Source: Paraburkholderia podalyriae
Lineage (GTDB): Bacteria; Pseudomonadota; Gammaproteobacteria; Burkholderiales; Burkholderiaceae
Direction of reading: 5' to 3'
DNA length: 64,000 nucleotides
NCBI RefSeq assembly: GCF_014397785.1
Contig: NZ_VZQQ01000023.1
Span: 35,980-99,979, forward strand
The position numbers were made by a program, and so were the translations under genes. This document shows, piece by piece, positions 34,768 to 42,398 of this stretch. A model generated the notes under the pieces. The model saw only the letters and a list, made by a program, of their open reading frames with translations, ran no database searches and was not told the origin of the DNA. Positions within the stretch are counted from its first letter, which is position 1, and each line of letters starts with the position of its first letter.

Positions 34768-35408
34768 AGCGGGCTATCCAACCGCATACCTTTTGGTTAG
34801 TGCCTATCAGCAGCTTTGGCACACAATGCTAACGAGGTTTATCAGCAGTTCACTTCCGTTAACCCTATCAGCCAGCCTAGCGCCTTACCCCCTTGCTGCT
34901 AGGAGTATCCAGACCGCCTCCTCGCGGAACCAATCTGCCCGAAACGTCCGGGGGCTACATTGTCAGAAGAGCTTCACACCCCACCGTTGCCAGTAACGCA
35001 TGTCTTCCTAGGCTACTGCTGGTCGTACAGCAGGTTCACTACCCTCGTCTTCCAACAAACGAGGTCGAACAATGACACACCGAGCTTTCGCTCGTATCGT
35101 TTAGCGAAACCCTTGCCTGAAGGCTCGGGAATTGCAAACATCACCCCGCCCTGTCGGCGGAGGTGAAGCCGCTGACTGGGCGGGACCTGACGGTAATCAA
35201 GCCCATGCAACAAGGTTCCCGGCTGATTGCTCCGGTTTCCAATTTCACTACAAGGATGCTTCCCATAGGGTTGCATCCGCTTCCTAAAGTGCGGCCCACA
35301 GGGGGGCCGCCTGCGGAGGGCATGGTGAGTTACCTCAATAACCCTCTAGTCGATGCTCCGTAACGTGGAGCAGCCGGACACGAGCGTGCGTGTCGCACCG
35401 AATCGGGC

Positions 35409-35414
35409 ATTTTA
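35409..35414 (-). promoter_or_regulatory. candidate secA -10 element beside the intron
   Basis: TAAAAT on the minus strand (5 of 6 to consensus) lies about 11 bp upstream of the intron's 5' end. No good -35 is seen. If used, transcription would start within a few bases of the intron, leaving almost no 5' exon. Confidence 0.3.
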
Positions 35415-35579
35415 GCACGCGCCTCCGGCTGCGCTCGTGTCACAGGCTTGACGGCGCCGGCCTCCGCCAGCCCCGCCCGGCAATCTCCAGCGCGCCGCGG
35501 ACCGGTTTGGCGAGCTGCCCGCGCGGTACAATCTCGGGGTGAGCGCGCATGGGGCGAGCTCGGGTCGTCAATCCCAAAC

Positions 35580-36062
35580 ATGAGCCGTTTTTCGTCCTTT
35601 TCAAGGCCGCCGAAGCAGTTCGATCGGCGCCGCCCGCAACCGCTTGCCGAGGTACTCGGCCGCACGGATGCGTTCGCCGCGCTGCGCGCGGGCGTCGAGC
35701 AGATCGCCGCGCTCGAGAAGGATCTGCGCGAGCTGCTGCCCGATTATCTGGCGACGAGCGTCGAACCCGGCTTCATCAAGGAAGGCGTACTGGCTCTGTT
35801 CGCCGCGCATAACGCGCTCGCGGCCCGTCTGCGGCATCTGGAGCCGCGGCTGCTGGCGGATTTGCAGCAGCGCGGCTGGCCCGTGCAGGCGCTGAAGATT
35901 CGCGTGCGGCCTCAGCCGCTGAAGGAACCGCCGCCCGTCAAGCAGGCGCGCATGACGCCGGCCGGCGCCGACGCGCTGCGGGCGTTGAGCGAATCGCTCG
36001 CGCCATCACCGCTGCAGGAAGCACTCGCGCGCATGGCCGCGCGGCATCGGCGCAATCGCTGA
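35580..36062 (+). CDS. dciA: replicative helicase loader DciA (DUF721)
   Basis: This is a 160-residue DUF721/DciA-family protein. DciA is the ancestral bacterial loader of DnaB helicase, used where the phage-derived DnaC is absent. The N-terminal region is basic (SRFSSFSRPPKQFDRRRPQP). The KH-like domain covers about 20-100, and the C-terminal tail is Arg/Pro-rich. The ATG at 35580-35582 begins MSRFSSF; upstream in-frame codons give no conserved sequence. It diverges from secA (with the group II intron between) and converges on lpxC, an order typical of this group. Assignment rests on the DUF721 pattern and context. Confidence 0.8.
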   Translation: MSRFSSFSRPPKQFDRRRPQPLAEVLGRTDAFAALRAGVEQIAALEKDLRELLPDYLATSVEPGFIKEGVLALFAAHNALAARLRHLEPRLLADLQQRGWPVQALKIRVRPQPLKEPPPVKQARMTPAGADALRALSESLAPSPLQEALARMAARHRRNR

Positions 36063-36073
36063 ACACTCAACGA

Positions 36074-36097
36074 AAAACGGCCCCGCGGGGCCGTTTT
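36074..36097. terminator. bidirectional terminator between dciA and lpxC
   Basis: Nearly perfect arms aaaacggcccc (36074-36084) and ggggccgtttt (36087-36097) flank a tight loop, with A and T runs on either side. It serves both convergent genes. Confidence 0.88.
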
Positions 36098-36122
36098 CAT
36101 CTGCTTGCCAGTCACACCGGCG

Positions 36123-37040
36123 TTATGCGAACGCCGTCTGCGTTTCGTACGCGAAGCCGCGCGGGGCCTTCTGTGTGTCGTCGAATGTGACGATTTCGTA
36201 CGAGTCTTCGTGCGCGAGCAGTTCGCGCAGCAGCGCGTTGTTCAGACCGTGGCCCGACTTGTACGCGGTGTACGACGCGAGCAGCGGGTGACCGACCACG
36301 TACAGGTCGCCGATCGCGTCGAGCATCTTGTGCTTGACGAACTCGTCCTCGTAACGCAGGCCGTCGTTGTTCAGGATGCGGTATTCGTCGAGCACGATCG
36401 CGTTGTCCATGCTGCCGCCGCGCGCGAGGCCGAGCTCACGCATCATTTCCACTTCATGCGCGAAGCCGAACGTGCGGGCACGCGCGATTTCGCGTACATA
36501 CGACGTATTGGCGAAATCCACTTCCAGCGCCTGGCCGGTTTTGTCCACAGCCGGGTGGCGGAAGTCAATCGTGAATTTGAGCCTGAAGCCGAAGTACGGA
36601 TCGAGGCGTGCGAACTTGTCGCCGTCGCGAATTTCGACCGGCTTCGTGACCTTGATGAATTTCTTCGGCGCGTTCTGTTCTTCGATTCCCGCCGACTGGA
36701 TCAGGAACACGAACGAACCCGCGCTGCCGTCCATGATCGGGATTTCCTCGGCGGTGACCTCGACGTAAAGATTGTCGATGCCAAGACCGGCGCAGGCGGA
36801 CATCAGATGCTCGATGGTCGACACGCGCGCGCCGTCTTTCTGCAACACGGAAGCCAGACGCGTATCGCCAATCGCCATCGCCGACGCAGGAATGTCCACC
36901 GGCGTGGGCAAATCCACGCGCGAAAACACGATGCCAGTGCCCGGCGCCGCCGGACGGAGCGTCAGATTGACTTTGCGGCCGGAGTGCAAGCCGATGCCGA
37001 CAGTCTTGACGATCGATTTGATTGTGCGCTGCTTCAACAT
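36123..37040 (-). CDS. lpxC: UDP-3-O-acyl-N-acetylglucosamine deacetylase
   Basis: LpxC is a zinc deacetylase catalysing the first committed step of lipid A synthesis (305 residues). The first zinc histidine is in EHLMSA (His78). A second His motif is near SGHGLNNALLREL, and MDGSAGSFVFLI marks the middle domain. Length matches E. coli LpxC (305). It lies at the end of the dcw cluster, separated from the peroxiredoxin gene by a 285-bp gap with its own TATAAT at 37097-37102, so it likely has a separate promoter. Confidence 0.97.
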   Translation of the reverse strand: MLKQRTIKSIVKTVGIGLHSGRKVNLTLRPAAPGTGIVFSRVDLPTPVDIPASAMAIGDTRLASVLQKDGARVSTIEHLMSACAGLGIDNLYVEVTAEEIPIMDGSAGSFVFLIQSAGIEEQNAPKKFIKVTKPVEIRDGDKFARLDPYFGFRLKFTIDFRHPAVDKTGQALEVDFANTSYVREIARARTFGFAHEVEMMRELGLARGGSMDNAIVLDEYRILNNDGLRYEDEFVKHKMLDAIGDLYVVGHPLLASYTAYKSGHGLNNALLRELLAHEDSYEIVTFDDTQKAPRGFAYETQTAFA

Positions 37041-37096
37041 GGTGGTCTTCTATTCGATTGAAAATCCTAATCAGGACTTTTTAATTCATAGCACGA

Positions 37097-37102
37097 ATTA
37101 TA
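37097..37102 (-). promoter_or_regulatory. candidate lpxC -10 element
   Basis: A perfect minus-strand TATAAT lies 57 bp upstream of the lpxC ATG; the -35 is weak. Confidence 0.5.
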
Positions 37103-37191
37103 CTCCAATCCCCAAACCATCGTCTTTGCGAGGAACGTATCAAACTGTTTCGCTGCATTACCAGCGGGGCACAGCGACGCAAAGCGTGATG

Positions 37192-37233
37192 GGCCGATGC
37201 CCCGGAACGGAGGCGTTTCCGGTCATCGGCCCG
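37192..37233. repeat. long hairpin between the peroxiredoxin gene and lpxC
   Basis: Outer 9-bp arms gggccgatg (37192-37200) and catcggccc (37225-37233) plus inner 6-bp arms (37203-37208 and 37218-37223) make a stem of 15 pairs. It lies 93 nt after the peroxiredoxin stop on the minus strand and lacks a T run. It may end or protect the transcript coming from ftsZ. Confidence 0.6.
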
Positions 37234-37325
37234 CGTAACGGCCTGTCACAAAAGCGTCGCAATCACCGTTGCCATGGCGCCACGCGGCATAAGCGCGGGT
37301 CGCGGCGAAGGTGCGAGCTCAGCAA

Positions 37326-37829
37326 CTAGCTCAACGTGGCGAGAATACTCGCCGCATCGCTGACTTCGAATTTGCCGGCAGCCTCGACGTTCAGCGTCTT
37401 GACCACGCCGTCGTCGACCACCATCGCGTAGCGCAGGGAACGGACTCCCATGCCGCGCGCCGACAGATCCTGCTCCAGACCAAGCGCCCGTGTGAAAGCC
37501 GCACTACCGTCCGCCATCATGCGCACCTTGCCCGAGGTGTGCTGATCGCGTCCCCACGCGCCCATGACGAACGCGTCGTTGACGGACACGCACCAGATTT
37601 CGTCGATGCCGGCAGCGCGCAACTGCTCGGCATGCTCGACATAGCCCGGTACATGTTTGGCCGAACAGGTCGGCGTGAACGCGCCGGGCAATCCGAAGAT
37701 CGCCACGCGCTTGCCCGCCGTCTGCTCGCGCACGTCGAAACTGTTCGGTCCGATCGTGCAGCCCGCCCGGTCGTCTTCGACGTACTCGAAAAGCGTCGCG
37801 TCGGGCAGCTTTTCACCTTCCTTGATCAT
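37326..37829 (-). CDS. peroxiredoxin (AhpC/TSA, Prx5/hybrid-type)
   Basis: This encodes a 167-residue thiol peroxidase that reduces peroxides. The peroxidatic cysteine is Cys55 in PGAFTPTCSAKH, the Prx5 signature. MIKEGEKLPDATLFEY starts the protein; the ATG at 37827-37829 is chosen over a longer open frame for this reason. No glutaredoxin domain is fused, so the reductant is probably a separate glutaredoxin. It sits between ftsZ and lpxC, a regular position in Burkholderia, but its relation to division is unknown. Confidence 0.9.
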   Translation of the reverse strand: MIKEGEKLPDATLFEYVEDDRAGCTIGPNSFDVREQTAGKRVAIFGLPGAFTPTCSAKHVPGYVEHAEQLRAAGIDEIWCVSVNDAFVMGAWGRDQHTSGKVRMMADGSAAFTRALGLEQDLSARGMGVRSLRYAMVVDDGVVKTLNVEAAGKFEVSDAASILATLS

Positions 37830-38088
37830 GCTCAGTCCTTTGCATCGATGCGAAGCACGCTCGCACGTCCTCGTGTCGCAGTGAATTCCGGTTCGGCCCA
37901 TTCAACTCCAGGCCATGCCGTTCGGCGGCAGTCACTCCGTCCGCTTCGCTAATTCGCAGAGGGTAGTTGCCCCTGCCGCGAATCAGACGATACGCGACCT
38001 GCTTGCCGTTCACCCGCCACGCTCGTGCATTCGTCCGCCAGCGCTGCACTGCGGCACAACTCGCAGCGCGGCAACGAAGCCCGTGCGC

Positions 38089-39291
38089 TCAGTCCGCCTG
38101 CTTGCGCAGGAATGCCGGAATGTCGTACGTATCGACGCCCTTTTCCTGCAGCGCCTGCACATGCGAGGCCGCCGTGTCGCGCGACGTGCGCCACACTGCC
38201 GGCGTATCGAGCGCGCCGTAGTCGGCCGTGCTGGCATGGCCTGCCGCCGGTGCGTACGCCGCATGCGCCATCGCGCCGATCGGCTGGTTGTCGGTGCCGG
38301 TGCGCAGCAGCGTCATCGGTGCCGATTGCTGCTTCTTCGCCGCGCGGCCGAGGCCCGTTGCGACGACCGTCACGCGCAGCGCGTCGCCCATCGCATCGTC
38401 GTACACGGCGCCGAAGATCACCGTTGCATCTTCCGCGGCATAGCTCTTGATCGTGTTCATCACTTCGCGCGTTTCCGACAGACGCAGCGAACGGCTCGAC
38501 GTGATGTTGACCAGCACGCCACGCGCGCCCGACAGATCGACGCCTTCCAGCAGCGGGCTCGCGACGGCCTGTTCGGCCGCGAGACGCGCGCGATCGACGC
38601 CGGCAACGGTCGCCGTGCCCATCATCGCCTTGCCCTGCTCGCCCATCACGGTCTTCACGTCTTCGAAGTCGACGTTGACGAGACCGTCGACGTTGATGAT
38701 TTCCGCAATACCCGCGACCGCGTTGTTCAGAACGTCGTCAGCGCACTGGAAGCACTTGTCCATCTCGGCGTCGTCGCCCATCACCTCGAACAGCTTGTCG
38801 TTCAGCACGACGATCAGCGAGTCGACGTGATCCTCCAGTTGCTGCGAACCGGCTTCCGCCACGCGCATACGCTTGCCGCCTTCGAATTCGAACGGCTTGC
38901 TGACGACGCCAACGGTCAGAATACCCATTTCCTTTGCGATCTGCGCGACGACCGGTGCCGCGCCCGTGCCGGTGCCACCACCCATACCGGCGGTGATGAA
39001 CACCATGTGCGCGCCGCGCAGTGCGTCGGCGATACGCTCGCGTGCTTCCTCAGCGGCGGCGCGGCCCATTTCCGGCTTGGCGCCCGCGCCCAGACCCGTG
39101 TTGCCGAGCTGGATCACTGCGGTGGCGCGCGAACGCGACAGCGCCTGCGCGTCCGTGTTCATCACGATGAAATCGACGCCTTGCACGCCTTTGTTGATCA
39201 TGTGCTGAACGGCATTGCCGCCAGCGCCACCGACTCCGACGACCTTGATGATCGTGCCGCTCGTTTCGGTTTCCAGCATCTGGAATTCCAT
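38089..39291 (-). CDS. ftsZ: cell division protein FtsZ
   Basis: FtsZ is the tubulin-like GTPase that forms the Z-ring (400 residues). The tubulin signature GGGTGTG is at residues 104-110. The T7 region and NVDFEDVK follow. After a short variable linker, the C-terminal peptide DIPAFLRKQAD binds FtsA, ZapD and other partners. The ATG at 39289-39291 has GGAGG close upstream and gives MEFQMLETE, the usual start; a longer reading is rejected. It is preceded by ftsA with a 116-bp gap. Confidence 0.98.
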   Translation of the reverse strand: MEFQMLETETSGTIIKVVGVGGAGGNAVQHMINKGVQGVDFIVMNTDAQALSRSRATAVIQLGNTGLGAGAKPEMGRAAAEEARERIADALRGAHMVFITAGMGGGTGTGAAPVVAQIAKEMGILTVGVVSKPFEFEGGKRMRVAEAGSQQLEDHVDSLIVVLNDKLFEVMGDDAEMDKCFQCADDVLNNAVAGIAEIINVDGLVNVDFEDVKTVMGEQGKAMMGTATVAGVDRARLAAEQAVASPLLEGVDLSGARGVLVNITSSRSLRLSETREVMNTIKSYAAEDATVIFGAVYDDAMGDALRVTVVATGLGRAAKKQQSAPMTLLRTGTDNQPIGAMAHAAYAPAAGHASTADYGALDTPAVWRTSRDTAASHVQALQEKGVDTYDIPAFLRKQAD

Positions 39292-39407
39292 GTTGCCTCC
39301 GTCAAGATAAAAAGTTACCGCCACTCGGCGTTATCCGGCAGGAGATCGGGCAACCCCCTGTCGCGCGCCGGCCGCCGGCACCAGCGCGAATTTCTCGAAA
39401 CCCGTGG

Positions 39408-40640
39408 TCAGAAGTTGCCGAGGAACCAGTCCTTCATGCGCGAGAACACCTGTCCCATCGACCCCGACTGCACCGCAACCTTGCGCCCGCGCATACGCTG
39501 CGAGCGTCCTTCGACGAGCAGGCCCATCGCCGTCGAATAGCGCGGATTGCGCACGACGTCGGCGAGACCGCCCGCATACTCTGGTACGCCAATGCGCACC
39601 GGCTTCAGGAAAATGTCCTCACCAAGCTCGACCATGCCGATCATCATCGACGCGCCGCCCGTCAGCACGACGCCCGAGCTGAGCAATTCCTCGTAACCCG
39701 ACTCGCGCACCACCTGCTGCACGAGCGAAAACAGCTCCTCGACGCGCGGCTCGATCACGGCCGCCAGCGCCTGGCGCGACAGCGTGCGCGGACCGCGCTC
39801 GCCGAGACCCGGCACTTCGATCATCTCGTCCGGATCGGCGAGCGCCTGCTTGGCGATGCCGTAGTCGACCTTAATGTCTTCGGCATCCGGCGTCGGCGTG
39901 CGCAGCGCCATCGCGATGTCGCTCGTGATCTGGTCGCCGGCGATCGGAATCACGGCCGTGTGGCGAATCGCGCCTTCGCTGAAGATCGCGATGTCCGTCG
40001 TGCCGCCGCCGATGTCGACCAGCACCACGCCTAGTTCCTTTTCGTCTTCCGTCAGCACCGCGAGCGACGACGCGAGCGGCTGCAGAATCAGGTCGTTCAC
40101 TTCGAGACCGCAGCGGCGTACGCACTTGACGATGTTCTGCGCCGCGCTGACCGCTCCGGTGACGATATGCACCTTCACTTCGAGACGGATGCCGCTCATG
40201 CCGATCGGTTCGCGCACATCTTCCTGACCATCGATGATGAATTCCTGCGTGAGGATATGCAGCACCTGCTGGTCGGTCGGGATGTTGATCGCCTTGGCCG
40301 TTTCGATCACGCGCGCGACGTCCGCCTGCGTGACTTCCTTCTCCTTGATCGCGACCATGCCGCTCGAATTGAAGCTGCGGATATGGCTGCCGGCGATGCC
40401 GGTGAACACGTTCGTGATCTTGCAGTCGGCCATCAGCTCGGCTTCCTCGAGCGCGCGCTGAATCGACTGCACGGTGGCTTCGATATTCACCACCACGCCC
40501 TTCTTGAGCCCCTTCGATTCGCTCTGGCCGAGACCGATCACCTCGTAGTGACCCTCGCCCTTCAACTCGGCGACGATGGCCACTACCTTCGACGTCCCGA
40601 TGTCGAGGGCGACCAGCAGATCCTTATAGTCTTTACTCAT
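39408..40640 (-). CDS. ftsA: cell division protein FtsA
   Basis: FtsA is the actin-like ATPase that tethers FtsZ to the membrane (410 residues). Phosphate-binding and adenosine motifs of the actin fold are visible: ALDIGTSKVVAIVAEL at the N-terminus, VLVDIGGGTTDIAIF in the middle and VVLTGGASMMIGM near residue 330. The SHMA/1C domain lies between. The C-terminus (SRMKDWFLGNF) is the amphipathic membrane-targeting helix. It lies 27 bp downstream of ftsQ. Confidence 0.98.
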   Translation of the reverse strand: MSKDYKDLLVALDIGTSKVVAIVAELKGEGHYEVIGLGQSESKGLKKGVVVNIEATVQSIQRALEEAELMADCKITNVFTGIAGSHIRSFNSSGMVAIKEKEVTQADVARVIETAKAINIPTDQQVLHILTQEFIIDGQEDVREPIGMSGIRLEVKVHIVTGAVSAAQNIVKCVRRCGLEVNDLILQPLASSLAVLTEDEKELGVVLVDIGGGTTDIAIFSEGAIRHTAVIPIAGDQITSDIAMALRTPTPDAEDIKVDYGIAKQALADPDEMIEVPGLGERGPRTLSRQALAAVIEPRVEELFSLVQQVVRESGYEELLSSGVVLTGGASMMIGMVELGEDIFLKPVRIGVPEYAGGLADVVRNPRYSTAMGLLVEGRSQRMRGRKVAVQSGSMGQVFSRMKDWFLGNF

Positions 40641-40667
40641 AGCGTGCTCAGTGCGTGTGATGTCCGT

Positions 40668-41420
40668 TTACTTCTTGCCCTTGTCGGATTCGCTGATGAA
40701 GCGCATGCCAGCGGCACGAATCGCGAAACCGTTCGGATAGCGCAAGTCCGCATACTCGATATCCTTTCCCCAACGTTGCGTCACCGCGCTCCATGCCGCG
40801 GTCAGGCGTTTGCTGCGATCGGCCAGCGTGTCCTGATTGCGTTCGCGGCCCAACTCCACCTGCGTGCCGTTCGACAGCTTCACCGTCCACGCGTAGCGCG
40901 GCGACAGCGTCACTTCCTCGGGCGTCTCGTGGATCGCCGAGAACCACTTCTGGAAGTCGTGATAGCGCGCGACGACTTCCTTCGCCGTACCGTCCGGGCC
41001 GTCGAACGCCGGCAGGTCTCCGTCGAGCTCGCCCTGGTTCGCGGTGAACAGCTCGCCGTCGACGCTCACCAGCTGATCGCTGCCCCACGTGCCAAGCGGC
41101 TTGTACTCCTCGAGCGTGACAGCCAGTGCATTCGGCCACACGCGCCGCACGCTCGCGTGACGCACCCACGGCATCTGCTCGAACGCCTGCCGCGCGACGT
41201 CGAGATCGACCGTGAAGAAGTTGCCCTTCAGGCGCCCCACGACGCCGGCGCGCACCGTCGGCGAATTGATGTGCTCGGTGTCGCCGTCGATCTGGATCTC
41301 GCGCAGCGCGAAATTCGGGCGCTGGATCAGCCAGTAACCGCCCGCCGCCAGCAGCACGAGCACCAGCAATGCGTGCAACGCATTGCTGGCGAGATTGAGC
41401 TGGCGAACGTTGTTCCACAT
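40668..41420 (-). CDS. ftsQ: cell division protein FtsQ
   Basis: FtsQ is a bitopic divisome scaffold (250 residues): a short cytoplasmic N-terminus, a membrane segment (about 12-32, LASNALHALLVLVLLAAGGY), the POTRA domain (about 38-108, starting FALREIQIDG) and the periplasmic beta domain. The ATG at 41418-41420 gives MWNNVRQLN; the upstream open frame runs through ddlB and is not homologous. It bridges the FtsA/FtsZ and FtsL/FtsI parts of the divisome. Confidence 0.95.
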   Translation of the reverse strand: MWNNVRQLNLASNALHALLVLVLLAAGGYWLIQRPNFALREIQIDGDTEHINSPTVRAGVVGRLKGNFFTVDLDVARQAFEQMPWVRHASVRRVWPNALAVTLEEYKPLGTWGSDQLVSVDGELFTANQGELDGDLPAFDGPDGTAKEVVARYHDFQKWFSAIHETPEEVTLSPRYAWTVKLSNGTQVELGRERNQDTLADRSKRLTAAWSAVTQRWGKDIEYADLRYPNGFAIRAAGMRFISESDKGKK

Positions 41421-41443
41421 GGTGTTGCTTGCGATTGCCTTGG

Positions 41444-42397
41444 TTAATCCTGCAGCGTCAGCGCCAACACGCCGACCACCAGTTCCTGATAGCTGATGCC
41501 GACCGCGCGCGCCGCTTTCGGCGGCAGCGAGTGATCGGTCATGCCAGGCGCTGTATTCACTTCGAGGAAGTACGGCTTGCCTTCGCCATCGAGCATGAAG
41601 TCCGCGCGGCCCCAGTCGGTGCAGCCGAGCACGTCGAACGCGCGGCGCGCGAGCACCTTCAGGCGCGCTTCCTCTTCGGCGCCGAGACCGCACGGAATCA
41701 GATACTGCGTGTCGTTGGCGACGTACTTCGCGTGGTAGTCGTAGAACTCGCCGGCCGGCACGATGCGGATCACCGGCAGGTCCAGATTGCCGGCGATGCA
41801 CGCGGTGTACTCGCCGCCGCCTTCGATGCTCTTCTCGACCACGACGATCCGATCGTGCTTCACGGCTTCGATCAACGCGGCCGGCAGCGCGTCCGCGCTC
41901 TTCACCTTGATCACGGCAACACTCGAACCTTCGCTCGCCGGCTTCACGAACAGCGGCAGACCGAGCTTCGCGACGATCTCCCTGGCGCGCGCTTCGTAGT
42001 CGTCACCGCGCAGCACCGCTTCGAAAGGTGGCGTCGGAATGCCGAGTTGCTGCCACACGAGCTTGGTGCGGAACTTGTCGAGACCGAGCGCCGAGCCGAG
42101 CACGCCGCTACCGGTGTAGCGGATGCCGTAAAAGTCGAGCGCGCCCTGGATCTGGCCGTTCTCGCCGTAGCCGCCATGCAGCGCGTTGAACGCGCGCACG
42201 AAGCCTTCATCCTTCAACGCGGACAGCGGACGCTCGGCCGGATCGAACGGATGCGCGTCGACGCCGGCGTCGCGCAGACCTTGCAGCACGAGACGCCCGG
42301 AATTGAGCGACACCTCGCGCTCGGCGGAATCACCGCCAAGCAGCACTGCGACCTTGCCAAATTTTTTCGCGAGTTCTTCCGAATGAATCATGTTCAT
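41444..42397 (-). CDS. ddlB: D-alanine--D-alanine ligase
   Basis: Ddl is an ATP-grasp enzyme that joins two D-Ala for the peptidoglycan stem peptide. The product has 317 residues. KVAVLLGGDSAEREVSL begins the N-terminal domain. LHGGYGENG, VKPASEGSSVAV and FFLEVNTAPGM-type active-site segments (seen as YFLEVNTAPGMT) follow. Two ATGs compete (42395-42397 and 42389-42391); AAGG is better placed for the first. murC ends 1 bp before, so the two are translationally close. Confidence 0.96.
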   Translation of the reverse strand: MNMIHSEELAKKFGKVAVLLGGDSAEREVSLNSGRLVLQGLRDAGVDAHPFDPAERPLSALKDEGFVRAFNALHGGYGENGQIQGALDFYGIRYTGSGVLGSALGLDKFRTKLVWQQLGIPTPPFEAVLRGDDYEARAREIVAKLGLPLFVKPASEGSSVAVIKVKSADALPAALIEAVKHDRIVVVEKSIEGGGEYTACIAGNLDLPVIRIVPAGEFYDYHAKYVANDTQYLIPCGLGAEEEARLKVLARRAFDVLGCTDWGRADFMLDGEGKPYFLEVNTAPGMTDHSLPPKAARAVGISYQELVVGVLALTLQD

Positions 42398-42398
42398 G

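Larger units (their letters stand above)
32569..35398 (-). mobile_element. group II intron with RT-maturase-HNH protein, inserted upstream of secA
   Basis: On the minus strand the element begins GTGCG (5' end 35398, matching the GUGYG consensus), continues through about 1 kb of structured RNA (domains I-III), the maturase gene in domain IV, a textbook domain V (32608-32643) and domain VI, and ends CTACCCGAC at 32569. The last six exon bases before it (GATTCG, minus strand) are complementary to CGAATC in a predicted loop at 34762-34767 (candidate EBS1). A weaker match to EBS2 is at 34825-34829. The open frame and domain V suggest the chloroplast-like class with an HNH endonuclease. Length is 2830 bp. 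The 5' boundary is less certain than the 3' boundary, because EBS1 lies farther in (about 630 nt) than in well-studied introns. Confidence 0.88.

Noticed and set aside
34453..35323. Short open frames within the 5' part of the group II intron
   Set aside because: They lie in structured intron RNA (domains I-III) and none resembles a protein.
37813..38049. 78-residue minus-strand open frame between ftsZ and the peroxiredoxin gene
   Set aside because: It overlaps the peroxiredoxin start, has no recognisable domain and no clear ribosome binding site. Not excluded, but not supportable.
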